Source: an uncultured Clostridium sp.
GTDB taxonomy: Bacteria; Bacillota; Clostridia; Clostridiales; Clostridiaceae
Assembly: GCA_902785295.1 (NCBI GenBank)
Contig: CACZYK010000007.1
Coordinates: forward strand, 36,292-100,291
DNA length: 64,000 bases
Reading direction: 5' to 3'
Each line of letters opens with the position of its first letter. Within the stretch, counting starts at the first letter, position 1. Of the stretch, positions 1 to 7,728 are shown in pieces. A program made the position numbers and the translations under genes. A model generated the notes under the pieces. The model was not told the origin of the DNA and did no database searches. It saw only the letters and a program-made list of their open reading frames with translations.

Positions 1-646
1 TATACTTCTTAGCAAATTCTTCTTTTACGGTAGCAACACAATCTAATACAAATTGAATTTCTTCTTCTGTAGCTTCTTTATAACAACATAGTTGTTCTTT
101 ATTGCTTCCAGAACCCATAGCTTTTTTTATCCATTGAACCTTTCCTACAACTATGAAGCTATTCTTTTCCAAGTAGTTTAAAGCTCTATCTATTATTGCA
201 CAGGTTCTATTACCAATCATATTACTTCCTCTTAAAACATCTATAAAAACATCATCATCATATCCTAATAGCTCCGCACTGTTGTCTCTGTTCTTTAGAA
301 GAGTATAGTTTTCATTTACTGCTCCTATTTCTAATAATAGTTTGGTTTTAGTTATGCTAATAGTAGAATCTTTAGTTTCTTTTTTATTGACTAATAGATT
401 AATCACTAAAGCTTGAACATATTTTTGAAGTCCTTTTGTACTTATTTTTTTAGGCGGACTAATAGGTTTATCATATTTTTCGTAGATTTTGAAACCATTG
501 CCTTTTTTGTTTTTAGTAAAGTTGCCCATTGTTTTTAGTTTTTCTAGTTGAAGTTTTTTTGCTTTTCCCTCACTGTGAGGTTCAACCTCAAAGAACTCAC
601 ATAGCTCCTTATAGTTTTTTACTTCTTTTAGTAGTTTTTTACTCAT
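1..646 (-). CDS. Unknown phage/plasmid protein, C-terminus beyond window
   Basis: The minus strand is open from an ATG at 646 to the window edge, giving about 215 residues with no stop. An AAGGAGA ribosome binding site lies 7 bases upstream (653-659), which fixes the start. The protein is lysine-rich and begins MSKKLLKEVKNYKELCEF. The middle part is predicted helical (KGLQKYVQALVINLL) and there is a later segment resembling a winged-helix fold (TCAIIDRALNYLEKNSFIVV). I do not recognise the family. Its position beside the initiator gene would suit a replication or regulatory role, but that is only inference. Confidence 0.8.
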   Translation of the reverse strand, partial: MSKKLLKEVKNYKELCEFFEVEPHSEGKAKKLQLEKLKTMGNFTKNKKGNGFKIYEKYDKPISPPKKISTKGLQKYVQALVINLLVNKKETKDSTISITKTKLLLEIGAVNENYTLLKNRDNSAELLGYDDDVFIDVLRGSNMIGNRTCAIIDRALNYLEKNSFIVVGKVQWIKKAMGSGSNKEQLCCYKEATEEEIQFVLDCVATVKEEFAKKY

Positions 647-826
647 TTACATCTCTCCTTGTTTATATTGTTTTTATTGTTTGTCTTCCTAAGTTGTCTA
701 TTCAAACTACATAATACTACTTAATTAAAAATAATTCAATACTTTTTTATATTATTTTTAAAAGTTGTTAAAAAATTAGATTTTTAAATTCTACAGACCT
801 CTAGGACTTTGTGATTCATTTATATA

Positions 827-1172
827 GTGTCAGACGCACAAAATACCCCCTATTTCGCTTTTTACGATATTCAATGATAAATTAGTCATTTAAAATTAAA
901 ACGTCTTAAAATCGTTTTTAAGGGGGCTGAGACCATAAAGTAGAAATTATTGCAAAATCCTATGGTTGAGATGTGGAAGTTTAGTTTCCGTTGAATTTAG
1001 TTTAAAATTTATAAATGAAGATTGTGTCACATTTTGAGAGTCAGAAGATGTTGTGTGTTCAATTATGTGGTGTCAAATACACGAAAACGGGGTCAGAAGC
1101 GTCTGAATTATGTTTAGCGATAAATTTATCGTCTAAAAATAAAAACGCCTTAAATGGCGTTTAAAGTGGGTT
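827..1172. repeat. Two diverged tandem copies of a ~105-bp non-coding unit
   Basis: Positions 827-930 and 1070-1172 share the same order of blocks: GTGTCA, a C-rich or G-rich run, GATAAATT, TAAAA...AAAACG, and a small hairpin whose arms read AAACG/CGTTT. The hairpins differ by matched changes, AAAACG/CGTTTT in the first and AAACGCC/GGCGTTT in the second. The interval 647-1185 contains no supportable gene. The units sit at the 3' side of the minus-strand gene ending at 1186, and the second one supplies its terminator. Confidence 0.5.
1133..1162 (-). terminator. Rho-independent terminator of the GIY-YIG gene
   Basis: Perfect 7-bp arms (1143-1149 and 1156-1162) around a 6-nt loop. On the minus strand the hairpin is followed by a TTTTATTTTT tract. 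It lies 24 bases beyond the stop codon of the minus-strand gene at 1186. Confidence 0.75.
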
Positions 1173-1185
1173 ATATGTTGTTGGG

Positions 1186-2166
1186 TTAAGATTTAATGAA
1201 TTTTAATTCACAAACCTTCCTTCCAAATTTTATTTCTTCATAAGTGTAGTTGTAACCTATTGACTTTAGGTCTTTGAGCATTGGTTGGATGTATTTTCTT
1301 TTAAAATTACCATATAAATCATACGCATTATTAGGAACTTTAAAATATGTTTTTAAATAATCAACATTAAATTGTTTCCTAGCGTCTCCTTGATTCAATA
1401 ATAAAAACATTTTTATTGAATTTCTACAGCAAAGTTTATTCAATAGTGTAATATCTAATTTATATTTTTCATAGTTTGTTTTATTAAATAAAATATTTTT
1501 ACCATAGTCTGACAATATTATAGATATAACTCCATTTTTATAATTAAACTTTTCTATAATATTAATATTATTTATTTTAATATTTAAATTTTCTACTTTT
1601 TTAAGGTCTCTATATATAGTTAAATACTTGAATTTCATTTTTTTAAAAAATTCAGAACTTGATAATAATATTTCTTTTGTTTCTTTTATCTCATCATTAT
1701 AAATACATTGAAACATATATATCAATATTTTATCTATAACAGATGGTTGATTGTGAGTTTCAAATAATATGTTTTTAGGTACATATATGTAGTTTTGTTT
1801 TTTTGTTTTTAGATTAGTGTTATTATTAATATGGGGATGAATATTGTTACTTATTTCATTGTCTTTATCTACTTTTTTATTATCCAATGTTTTTATTTGA
1901 GAATTATAAATACTTGCAATATTAAAGTATTTATTAATGTAAAACTGTTCATATTCTGATAGCTCACTTTTATCACAGGTTCTTAATATTGAAAAATTGA
2001 AGCAGTTGATTTTATAATTGTTCCAATCCTTTTGAAGCCTTGCATTAGCATGTTTATTGTTTTCTAAAGATTTAATATGTTGCTCCCACCTTCTCATTAT
2101 GTCATCACTCTTACCTATGTACACCATTCCGTTTTCTGTGTTTTCAATTTTATAAATTCCTATCAT
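1186..2166 (-). CDS. GIY-YIG nuclease domain fused to a Rep_3-like winged-helix domain
   Basis: 326 residues. Residues 1-80 carry a GIY-YIG nuclease signature: G3-I4-Y5, Y16-I17-G18, Arg25/Arg26 and a later Glu in SEYEQFYINKY. After a polar linker (about 90-130), the C-terminal 80 residues resemble the second winged helix of the neighbouring Rep_3 initiator: TYEEIKFGRKVCELKF here and TYEEIKVGRKVVSLKM there, both preceded by (V/I)QPxLK. GIY-YIG domains make single DNA nicks or double-strand breaks. The C-terminal part probably supplies DNA binding. A role at the origin or as a homing enzyme targeting rep iterons is inference. The gene has its own promoter and a structured leader. It could also be a decayed rep copy captured by a mobile nuclease. 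Confidence 0.85.
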   Translation of the reverse strand: MIGIYKIENTENGMVYIGKSDDIMRRWEQHIKSLENNKHANARLQKDWNNYKINCFNFSILRTCDKSELSEYEQFYINKYFNIASIYNSQIKTLDNKKVDKDNEISNNIHPHINNNTNLKTKKQNYIYVPKNILFETHNQPSVIDKILIYMFQCIYNDEIKETKEILLSSSEFFKKMKFKYLTIYRDLKKVENLNIKINNINIIEKFNYKNGVISIILSDYGKNILFNKTNYEKYKLDITLLNKLCCRNSIKMFLLLNQGDARKQFNVDYLKTYFKVPNNAYDLYGNFKRKYIQPMLKDLKSIGYNYTYEEIKFGRKVCELKFIKS

Positions 2167-2296
2167 TCTTAACCAATCCTTTCTTTTTTAAATTTCTTCT
2201 GTTTTATTTTATTTGCCAATCTTTAAAAATAATTGAGAGAAAGGCGATTGGTAATTCCTTTTTCAAATGGTTAATTACTCCATTCTATCTCTCAAA
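2167..2296 (-). promoter_or_regulatory. Structured 5' leader with possible RBS-masking switch
   Basis: The transcript from the promoter at 2301-2330 should start near 2295 and open with TTGAGAGA (2295-2288), which pairs with TCTCTCAA (2240-2233). Inside is a second stem, 2278-2273 with 2256-2251. The segment ACCAATC (minus strand, 2252-2246) can pair with GATTGGT next to the ribosome binding site (2178-2172) or with GATTGG at 2221-2216. These are mutually exclusive pairings. No known riboswitch class was recognised. Confidence 0.5.
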
Positions 2297-2300
2297 TTAT

Positions 2301-2330
2301 ATTATAACATATGTACTTGTTCTATGTCAA
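2301..2330 (-). promoter_or_regulatory. Sigma-A type promoter of the GIY-YIG gene
   Basis: TTGACA (2330-2325) and TATAAT (2306-2301) on the minus strand with an 18-bp spacer. Both hexamers are perfect. Confidence 0.85.
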
Positions 2331-2348
2331 TGTTTTTTGTTGGTGAAT

Positions 2349-3185
2349 TTATTCCCAACCTAGTAATTTTTTCTCCAGTTTATCGTAATCATATTGTCTT
2401 GGTTCAAAATTGTTAAATGAGGATTCTTTGTTAAATTTATTATAGTTTTGTGTTTTAGTTTTTTTAGTAGTTGTTACTCTCTTTACTTTTTCTGAAACAA
2501 ACATTTTTAAGCTAACAACTTTTCTACCTACTTTAATCTCCTCGTAAGTGATATTTATATCTGTTTTCTCATTTATTTCTTTTAGAGCAGGTTGCAATAC
2601 TTTGGTTCTTATACAACTATATTCTTGATAAGATTTTTGAGTTAATTTTAATTGTAATCTTAATTCATCTAAAGATAGAATATATGATTTTTTAAAAAGA
2701 TTTGCCTTACATACTTGATAGATTCTAATAGCATATTTACTATTCATACTCATAGCGTTACCCAGTTTAAAAGAAGTAAACAGCTCCTTTAATTGTAGTA
2801 GATATGGTTCTGCTTGTTTGTTTACTGTTATTTCAATACATCCTTTTTGGCTTTTATATTCAGCATGACTTATTATATTAAACAGTTCCCAACTTCCATC
2901 TGCTTTTTGAATTTCTATTATTTTGCCCATTATAGATTTACAAGTTTTTTTTAAATCTCTATATAGGTTGTCAGATGGGACTCCCATAATTTTAGCTAAA
3001 TCAGAAACTCTAAATACGGTAGTTTTTAATTTTGTGTCTTCTTTTTTGATTGTGGATAACATTGTTAATAATAATTTTTGTTCCAAAGTAGTCATATCAT
3101 AATGAGCTAAAGCTAGAGAATTGCCTTGATAGACCATATTATCATTGTCTATATCTAAAGCCATTTCTAATTGTTTCGCTTTCAT
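2349..3185 (-). CDS. repB: Rep_3 (RepB-type) replication initiator
   Basis: 278 residues, the usual length for Rep_3 initiators. The N-terminus has the family pattern (NSLALAHYDMTTLEQKLLL). A first winged helix spans about 20-120 and a second about 140-235 (SKYAIRIYQV...SLDELRLQLKL, then LQPALKEIN and TYEEIKVGRKVVSLKM). The tail is basic and polar. Such proteins bind origin iterons and open the adjacent AT-rich region, and they repress their own promoter. Here four iteron copies lie at 3457-3682, upstream of the gene, and a half-site overlaps the promoter. The start is fixed by AAGAGGTGAT ahead of the ATG at 3185. Confidence 0.93.
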   Translation of the reverse strand: MKAKQLEMALDIDNDNMVYQGNSLALAHYDMTTLEQKLLLTMLSTIKKEDTKLKTTVFRVSDLAKIMGVPSDNLYRDLKKTCKSIMGKIIEIQKADGSWELFNIISHAEYKSQKGCIEITVNKQAEPYLLQLKELFTSFKLGNAMSMNSKYAIRIYQVCKANLFKKSYILSLDELRLQLKLTQKSYQEYSCIRTKVLQPALKEINEKTDINITYEEIKVGRKVVSLKMFVSEKVKRVTTTKKTKTQNYNKFNKESSFNNFEPRQYDYDKLEKKLLGWE

Positions 3186-3206
3186 AAAATCACCTCTTTT
3201 ATTTAT

Positions 3207-3248
3207 ATAATATCATCTTCGCTAACTTTTTTCAACATAAGTTAGGAT
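3207..3248 (-). promoter_or_regulatory. repB promoter with overlapping initiator half-sites
   Basis: Minus-strand TTGAAA (3235-3230), 17-bp spacer, TATTAT (3212-3207). The spacer contains AAGTTAG, the core of the origin iteron, and an inverted partner AAGTTAG lies at 3239-3245 on the plus strand. Together they form an operator-like dyad, which suggests autorepression by RepB. Confidence 0.65.
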
Positions 3249-3285
3249 ATTCGGGGTAAAAGTTTTAAAAAAATATCATTTTGGA

Positions 3286-3682
3286 ATCTTAGAGGTTTTT
3301 AGAGTTTCATATTAATAAGATTATTTGGTCAATTATTAGGTAGAAAACGGACATAAAGTTATGTTAATCTTTATAAGTTATTGATATGACTAATTTAAAA
3401 ATGCTCTTAATATATTAATATAATAAATATATTATATACTAATATATAAATAAGGAACTATCAAAAAGTTAGGTTAAATTTTTTAGAGGTAATAGCAAAC
3501 TATCAAAAAGTTAGGTTATAAAATTAGGTAATTATTTTACATATACTTACAAAAACATCATTAAAATTTCAATATTTTTACTTTATTTACTGTTGTTAGT
3601 TGAAAATAAGTTGTTTTTATACTTGGAAACAGTTAAAATTTAAACCTAACTTTTTCACAGTTAAACCTAACTTTTTGATAGT
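3286..3682. repeat. oriV: Putative replication origin: iterons plus AT-rich unwinding region
   Basis: Direct iterons ACTATCAAAAAGTTAGGTT occur at 3457-3475 and 3499-3517. Inverted copies occur at 3664-3682 (exact complement) and 3643-3662 (variant with TTTTTCACAG). The segment 3400-3450 is almost pure A/T (repeated ATATTAATAT blocks) and would serve as the unwinding element. The arrangement sits between repB and tubY and fits an iteron-controlled Rep_3 origin. Confidence 0.8.
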
Positions 3683-3692
3683 CAAATAAATT

Positions 3693-4385
3693 TCACCTCC
3701 CAAACAACTTCCCAAAGAATCCTTTATTTTTACTCTCATACTCTTCTTTCTTCTCTACTAATCTCTGTTGAAGCTCATGTATCTTATCATTCTCTTCCTG
3801 TATAGAACTTAAATTATTAGTAATGCAGTCCAGCTTATCTTTAAGCTCTTGGTTCTCTTTAGATAACTCTTCAATCTTATCATTAATAACTTCATCAACT
3901 GTCAAACTAAGCTCTTCTTTTAAATTGTCATTATTCTCTACCATTGCAGTTTTCATTTCTTTAATAATTTCAGTTTTTATAGTGTCATTAAATTCAGTCA
4001 TTATTGCTTTTATAACAGCCTTAATTGCAAGAGGATTAGAAGAATCAATAATGTCTTTAGTATTGTTAAATCCTTTTGTATTGCAATAGTCATAGGTTTG
4101 CTTAATAGTCATACCATCTTCTCTAATTAATTTTTTTATAAAAAGTAAATTATCTACGTCCGTTTTAGTATATTTTTTTATTAAATTTGAAGTTGTAATG
4201 TTTAATAAATCATCAAATTGTTTCACCCAATACCTTATAGTGCTTTCAGATTCACCTATGATTTGAGATACTTGTTTACAATTTAAATATAGACTAGAAG
4301 TTTCTAATCCACTCTCCTGCTTCTTAGATAAACTATCTACTTCCTTATAATCTGTGTCTATATAATCCCTATTCATATCATCCAT
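3693..4385 (-). CDS. tubY: TubY-like MerR-type helix-turn-helix protein with coiled coil
   Basis: 230 residues. Residues 30-105 hold a MerR-like DNA-binding domain (LNCKQVSQIIGESESTIRYW; then DGMTIKQTYDYC). Residues 130-215 are a long heptad-patterned coiled coil. The last residues (GFFGKLFGR) look like a short amphipathic membrane-binding helix. In TubZ partition loci a MerR-like coiled-coil protein, TubY, accompanies TubR and TubZ and modulates TubZ filaments. It is divergent from tubRZ across the centromere repeats. The assignment rests on architecture and position. Confidence 0.82.
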   Translation of the reverse strand: MDDMNRDYIDTDYKEVDSLSKKQESGLETSSLYLNCKQVSQIIGESESTIRYWVKQFDDLLNITTSNLIKKYTKTDVDNLLFIKKLIREDGMTIKQTYDYCNTKGFNNTKDIIDSSNPLAIKAVIKAIMTEFNDTIKTEIIKEMKTAMVENNDNLKEELSLTVDEVINDKIEELSKENQELKDKLDCITNNLSSIQEENDKIHELQQRLVEKKEEYESKNKGFFGKLFGR

Positions 4386-4481
4386 AAAATCATCTCCTTA
4401 ATATGGTTTGCATTAAAGTATATTTAAAGTATAACACTTTTTAGAGTAAAAGTAATTAATTTTATTTTATTAATACTTTTT

Positions 4482-4630
4482 CTTAGTTTAGATTTACTTT
4501 AATAGTAAAATTATCTTAGTTTAGATTTACTTTAGATAGGTATACTCTTAGTTTAGAAATACTTTAGTTTGAAATTATCTTAGTTTAGATTTGGTTTAGT
4601 TACAACATTCTATTAGTTTAGGTTTACTTC
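4482..4630. repeat. tubC: Putative tubC centromere: five direct repeats at 32-33 bp period
   Basis: The unit CTTAGTTTAGATTTACTTT occurs at 4482, 4515, 4547, 4579 and about 4612, the last three with one to four changes. Spacing is 33, 32, 32 and 33 bp, about three helical turns, so all sites face the same side of the DNA. TubR winged-helix dimers bind such arrays upstream of tubRZ. The following 4640-4853 is nearly free of G and C and holds no gene. Confidence 0.85.
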
Positions 4631-4853
4631 AGTTTAATAATCAATAAAAATCTAAGTGTATAGTCACATAAAAAGAGACTTTATGAAATATAATAATTTT
4701 AAATAATTTATAATGAAATATAATAACATTAAACTAAAATATAATAATTTATAATATAATATAATAAAATATAGTAAAATAAGATTAAATTAATTTAAAA
4801 CATAATAAAATAAATTAAAATAAAATAATTTTAACTAAATTATAATATTTTTA

Positions 4854-4882
4854 ATGACATTTAAATATAAATGTAGTATAAT
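4854..4882 (+). promoter_or_regulatory. tubRZ promoter
   Basis: ATGACA (4854-4859), 17-bp spacer, TATAAT (4877-4882). It lies 24 bases before the tubR start and downstream of the centromere repeats, so TubR bound there could repress it. Confidence 0.7.
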
Positions 4883-4905
4883 TGAATAAAGTGAGGTGAA
4901 ACAAA

Positions 4906-5193
4906 TTGCAATACACTAAGAATGACATGAAGGTTCTTACAAATATAATGGACAAAGATGATGAACTGAAGGGTAAGAGTAAGAACAAAGCTACATCTAT
5001 AAAAGAGATAAGTGAGAAAACAGATATTTCTTATGGAGCAGTTAGAAATTCAATTAATAAACTTTTAAAAGATGGATTAGTTGACTATGGAATCTCTGAT
5101 GGTAGGACTAAAACCTATCATATTACATTAGAAGGATTGACTGAATTAGTAGAAATTAGAAAGAGTATAACGGAGGAGTTAATAGATGAATAA
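4906..5193 (+). CDS. tubR: TubR-like winged-helix centromere-binding protein
   Basis: 95 residues with a winged-helix fold of the ArsR/MarR type: KEISEKTDISYGAVRNSINKL is the recognition helix region, and LVDYGISDGRTKTYHITLEG is the wing. The TTG start at 4906 is preceded by GAGGTG at 4893-4898. It overlaps tubZ by 8 bases, as expected for a coupled partition operon. TubR binds the tubC repeats and links the DNA to the TubZ filament. Confidence 0.88.
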   Translation: MQYTKNDMKVLTNIMDKDDELKGKSKNKATSIKEISEKTDISYGAVRNSINKLLKDGLVDYGISDGRTKTYHITLEGLTELVEIRKSITEELIDE

Positions 5194-6283
5194 AAATAAT
5201 ATTGCTGTAATTGGAATGGGTGGAGCAGGTAATAAGATGTTAGACGCTCTACTAGATATTAATAGAATATATACTCCAGTATATATGAATACAAGTACAC
5301 TAGAAATGGATAAATTAAAACATATTACAAGTAGAAATATGCTATATGTAACAAATGGAGAAGGAACTGGTAAAAACAAACAATATGCCAAAGAAGTTCT
5401 AAAAGACAACTACCCTAAAATATTAAGTTATTTTGCTGAGAAGTTTTCACCTGTTTCTGGAATAGATACGTTCTTCTTAATATGTGGTGCTTCTGGGGGA
5501 AGTGGGGGAACTATGCTTACTATGTTGCCTAAATTATTAAAGAAGATAAATGAAAATATTTCAATAAATGCTGTAGTTGCTATGCCAGATTTAGATGAAA
5601 AAGAAGATAGTTTAAGAAATGCTATACAAGTGTGGAAGGAATTAAATGAACTTCAGTCTAAGGGCTTTATAAATTCAGTACAGTTTATAGACAACAATAA
5701 AATGGGTAATGACCAAGAAGAATTTAATAAAGCAACAATGGAAAGTTTAGATGAATCATTATCAATTAATTATGATGAAATAGATTTGAATGATTCTAAG
5801 AAAGTAAACTGTGAAAATGGTTATAAAGTAGTATTAAATTTAAGTAAACATAGAGCAACAGTAAAAGACGCTGTAGATGAAGCTATTAAAGAAAGTAACT
5901 TTTTACTTCCTAATAATTTAGAATGTAATATTTTAATGGCTACTTTTGATGAAGATTATTATAATAAGAATGAATTAAAAGGTATATTTAAAGTATACGG
6001 AGATGAAAAATATGACTACAATATGGATGAAAGAAATGTAGTTGTATTAGGTGGAGTAGAGCAACCTGTTGATTATATGGAACTTTTACAAGGAGCTTTA
6101 GAAACAATTCAAACTAAACAATCTGCTAGAAATGAAAGAATGAGACATATGAATGAACAAATTAACTTTGCAGATAGTGGCAATGTAACAGTAGAGACTA
6201 AAGAAGTTCCTAAGCCAAAGAAAGCTAAAAGACTAACTAAAAAAGATTTGGCTAAAATAATGGAGGATGAAGATTTATGGTAA
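5186..6283 (+). CDS. tubZ: TubZ tubulin/FtsZ-like partition GTPase
   Basis: 365 residues. The nucleotide-binding T1 loop GMGGAGNK is at residues 10-17, and the glycine-rich tubulin signature appears as GASGGSGGTM near 101-110. The C-terminal tail is basic then acidic (KPKKAKRLTKKDLAKIMEDEDLW in part), the region that contacts TubR-DNA in other TubZ systems. TubZ polymers treadmill and pull TubR-bound plasmid DNA. The signature loop departs from the usual GGGTGSG, so this is a divergent member. A GGAGGAG site precedes the ATG, and a terminator directly follows the gene. Confidence 0.92.
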   Translation: MNKNNIAVIGMGGAGNKMLDALLDINRIYTPVYMNTSTLEMDKLKHITSRNMLYVTNGEGTGKNKQYAKEVLKDNYPKILSYFAEKFSPVSGIDTFFLICGASGGSGGTMLTMLPKLLKKINENISINAVVAMPDLDEKEDSLRNAIQVWKELNELQSKGFINSVQFIDNNKMGNDQEEFNKATMESLDESLSINYDEIDLNDSKKVNCENGYKVVLNLSKHRATVKDAVDEAIKESNFLLPNNLECNILMATFDEDYYNKNELKGIFKVYGDEKYDYNMDERNVVVLGGVEQPVDYMELLQGALETIQTKQSARNERMRHMNEQINFADSGNVTVETKEVPKPKKAKRLTKKDLAKIMEDEDLW

Positions 6284-6308
6284 TAGGATTCTTCCTATTA
6301 TCTTTTTT
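6281..6308 (+). terminator. tubRZ terminator
   Basis: TAATAGGA (6281-6288) and TCCTATTA (6293-6300) form an 8-bp stem with a 4-nt loop, followed by TCTTTTTT. The first arm includes the tubZ stop codon. Confidence 0.88.
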
Positions 6309-6310
6309 GA

Positions 6311-6358
6311 AAAATAATATAAAAAAGTGTTGACTTTTATAATTAGTCATGGTATACT
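6311..6358 (+). promoter_or_regulatory. Promoter with A-rich dispersed motif
   Basis: The dispersed motif AATAATATAAAAAAGT is followed by TTGACT (6330-6335), a 17-bp spacer and TATACT (6353-6358). A small hairpin GTAAG/CTTAC (6366-6379) starts the leader. Confidence 0.8.
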
Positions 6359-6406
6359 AATATTCGTAAGGTCGCTTACATATTTAAAAAAGGAGGTTTC
6401 AAGAGC

Positions 6407-6421
6407 ATGAGGGGTTATTGA
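6407..6421 (+). promoter_or_regulatory. Four-codon leader peptide MRGY
   Basis: AGGAGG (6391-6396), the strongest ribosome binding site nearby, precedes ATG AGG GGT TAT TGA. The real downstream gene starts at 6491 with its own site. A minimal open reading frame like this could attenuate or stabilise the transcript. A second copy of the A-rich motif lies at about 6450. Confidence 0.4.
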
Positions 6422-6490
6422 TTTAGATTTTAATTTAGGTTAGATTTGAAAATAATATAAAAAAGTAAAAAATAAACGGAGGAATAAAAA

Positions 6491-6928
6491 ATGAACAACA
6501 ATATATTTTATGAATTAAAAGAAAAGGAATTTAATGCAGATGAACAATATAGAGTAGTTATAAGTGGCTATGAAGAAGGAAATGATGGATGTTATATTTC
6601 AGATAATATAATAGATGAAAAACATTTTAACTTTATTTCACCAATACTAAGAGATATTTATGTAAATTATTACATAGGTTACATAGGTGAAAAAGATATT
6701 AAAGAACTTTATGCTAAGCATAACGATTGTGAACTTGATAAGTATTTAAAGGAACTAGGTTACAATGACAAGGAAAGACATATTTTAATTGAAGATTGTG
6801 AGTTAGATACAATTCTTCCTTATTTTCTTCAAAATTTTCTAGGTGAAGTAAATGTAGAACATCTTATTGAAATGAGAATTGAAAAGACAGAACCAAATGG
6901 TAAAATCTATGAAATTATATTTAAATAA
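6491..6928 (+). CDS. Unknown acidic phage protein
   Basis: 145 residues, acidic, with no recognised domain. It has CGGAGGA 8 bases before the ATG. It is the first gene of an accessory operon that runs to about 11.15 kb with short gaps. Confidence 0.8.
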   Translation: MNNNIFYELKEKEFNADEQYRVVISGYEEGNDGCYISDNIIDEKHFNFISPILRDIYVNYYIGYIGEKDIKELYAKHNDCELDKYLKELGYNDKERHILIEDCELDTILPYFLQNFLGEVNVEHLIEMRIEKTEPNGKIYEIIFK

Positions 6929-6940
6929 AAAGGAAATAGA

Positions 6941-7171
6941 GTGACAATGAAGATTTGGGAAGTATGTAAAAAAGAAAATATTAACAAACATTATTTAGAT
7001 AGTAATAATAATATGTGGAAAGTCATAAGTGTACCAGAAGATTCAGAAGAAACGGAGGAAGTAGAGTTGGTATCTATTACTGATGATTCTTTTATAAGTG
7101 ATTATTATTATGTAAGTGAGTTATTGAAACTAGAATTTAAGTTAACAAATAATAGGGGTGAAGAACAATGA
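6941..7171 (+). CDS. Small unknown protein, paralogue of the gene at 16961
   Basis: 76 residues. The GTG at 6941 is 6 bases from AGGA, but an ATG at 6947 gives MKIWEVCKKENINKHYLD, which aligns with MKAWEICNEKNIGKIYID of the gene at 16961. Either start is possible. These short acidic proteins are common in Clostridium phages and have no known function. It overlaps the next gene by 4 bases. Confidence 0.78.
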   Translation: MTMKIWEVCKKENINKHYLDSNNNMWKVISVPEDSEETEEVELVSITDDSFISDYYYVSELLKLEFKLTNNRGEEQ

Positions 7172-7716
7172 ATAAATATGAAGAATTAAAAAACAAGATA
7201 GATGAAGAAATTAAGTCAATTAAAGAACATGAATTAAAACTTAATGAACTAAAAGAAGAGATAGATAAAGCAGAGCAAGAAGAGAAGTGTAGTAATAAAA
7301 TGCTTTTTAAAATAGGAGAGGACTATTACTATATTTCTACTGCAGGGGAAATTGCTTTTGACGAATGGGATAATTATGAGATTGATATGTGGAGATTTAA
7401 TCAAGGAAATGCGTTTAAAACTGAAAAAGAAGCAGAAGATAAATTATTTCAATTAAGACTCGAGGGCAAGGCTAGAAAATTTAGAAGAATTAATAATTGT
7501 GATGTTACTGAAGAAGATTGGAGAAATACGAATAAAAACAAATATTATATTTATTATAGTTTAATTAGAGGTATTGCAACAGTTTCAAATAACCTTATTA
7601 TAAATCCAACAAAACTAGGATATTTTAGTTCTAAGGAAATAGCAGAGAAATTTGTAGAAGAAAACAAGGAAGATTTAATAAAATATTTTGATATTGAAAT
7701 GAAATTAAGTAAATAA
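7168..7716 (+). CDS. Unknown protein with N-terminal coiled coil
   Basis: 182 residues. Residues 1-45 form a charged heptad coiled coil (EELKNKIDEEIKSIKEH). The remainder is aromatic-rich and may hold two repeats of a domain ending in tissue such as FKTEKEAEDKL and FSSKEIAEKFV. The stop-start ATGA overlap with the previous gene indicates translational coupling. Function unknown. Confidence 0.8.
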   Translation: MNKYEELKNKIDEEIKSIKEHELKLNELKEEIDKAEQEEKCSNKMLFKIGEDYYYISTAGEIAFDEWDNYEIDMWRFNQGNAFKTEKEAEDKLFQLRLEGKARKFRRINNCDVTEEDWRNTNKNKYYIYYSLIRGIATVSNNLIINPTKLGYFSSKEIAEKFVEENKEDLIKYFDIEMKLSK

Positions 7717-7728
7717 AGGGTGATGAAT

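Noticed and set aside
529-714. 61-codon plus-strand frame near the window start
   Set aside because: It is the antisense of the supported minus-strand gene at 1-646 and has no ribosome binding site.
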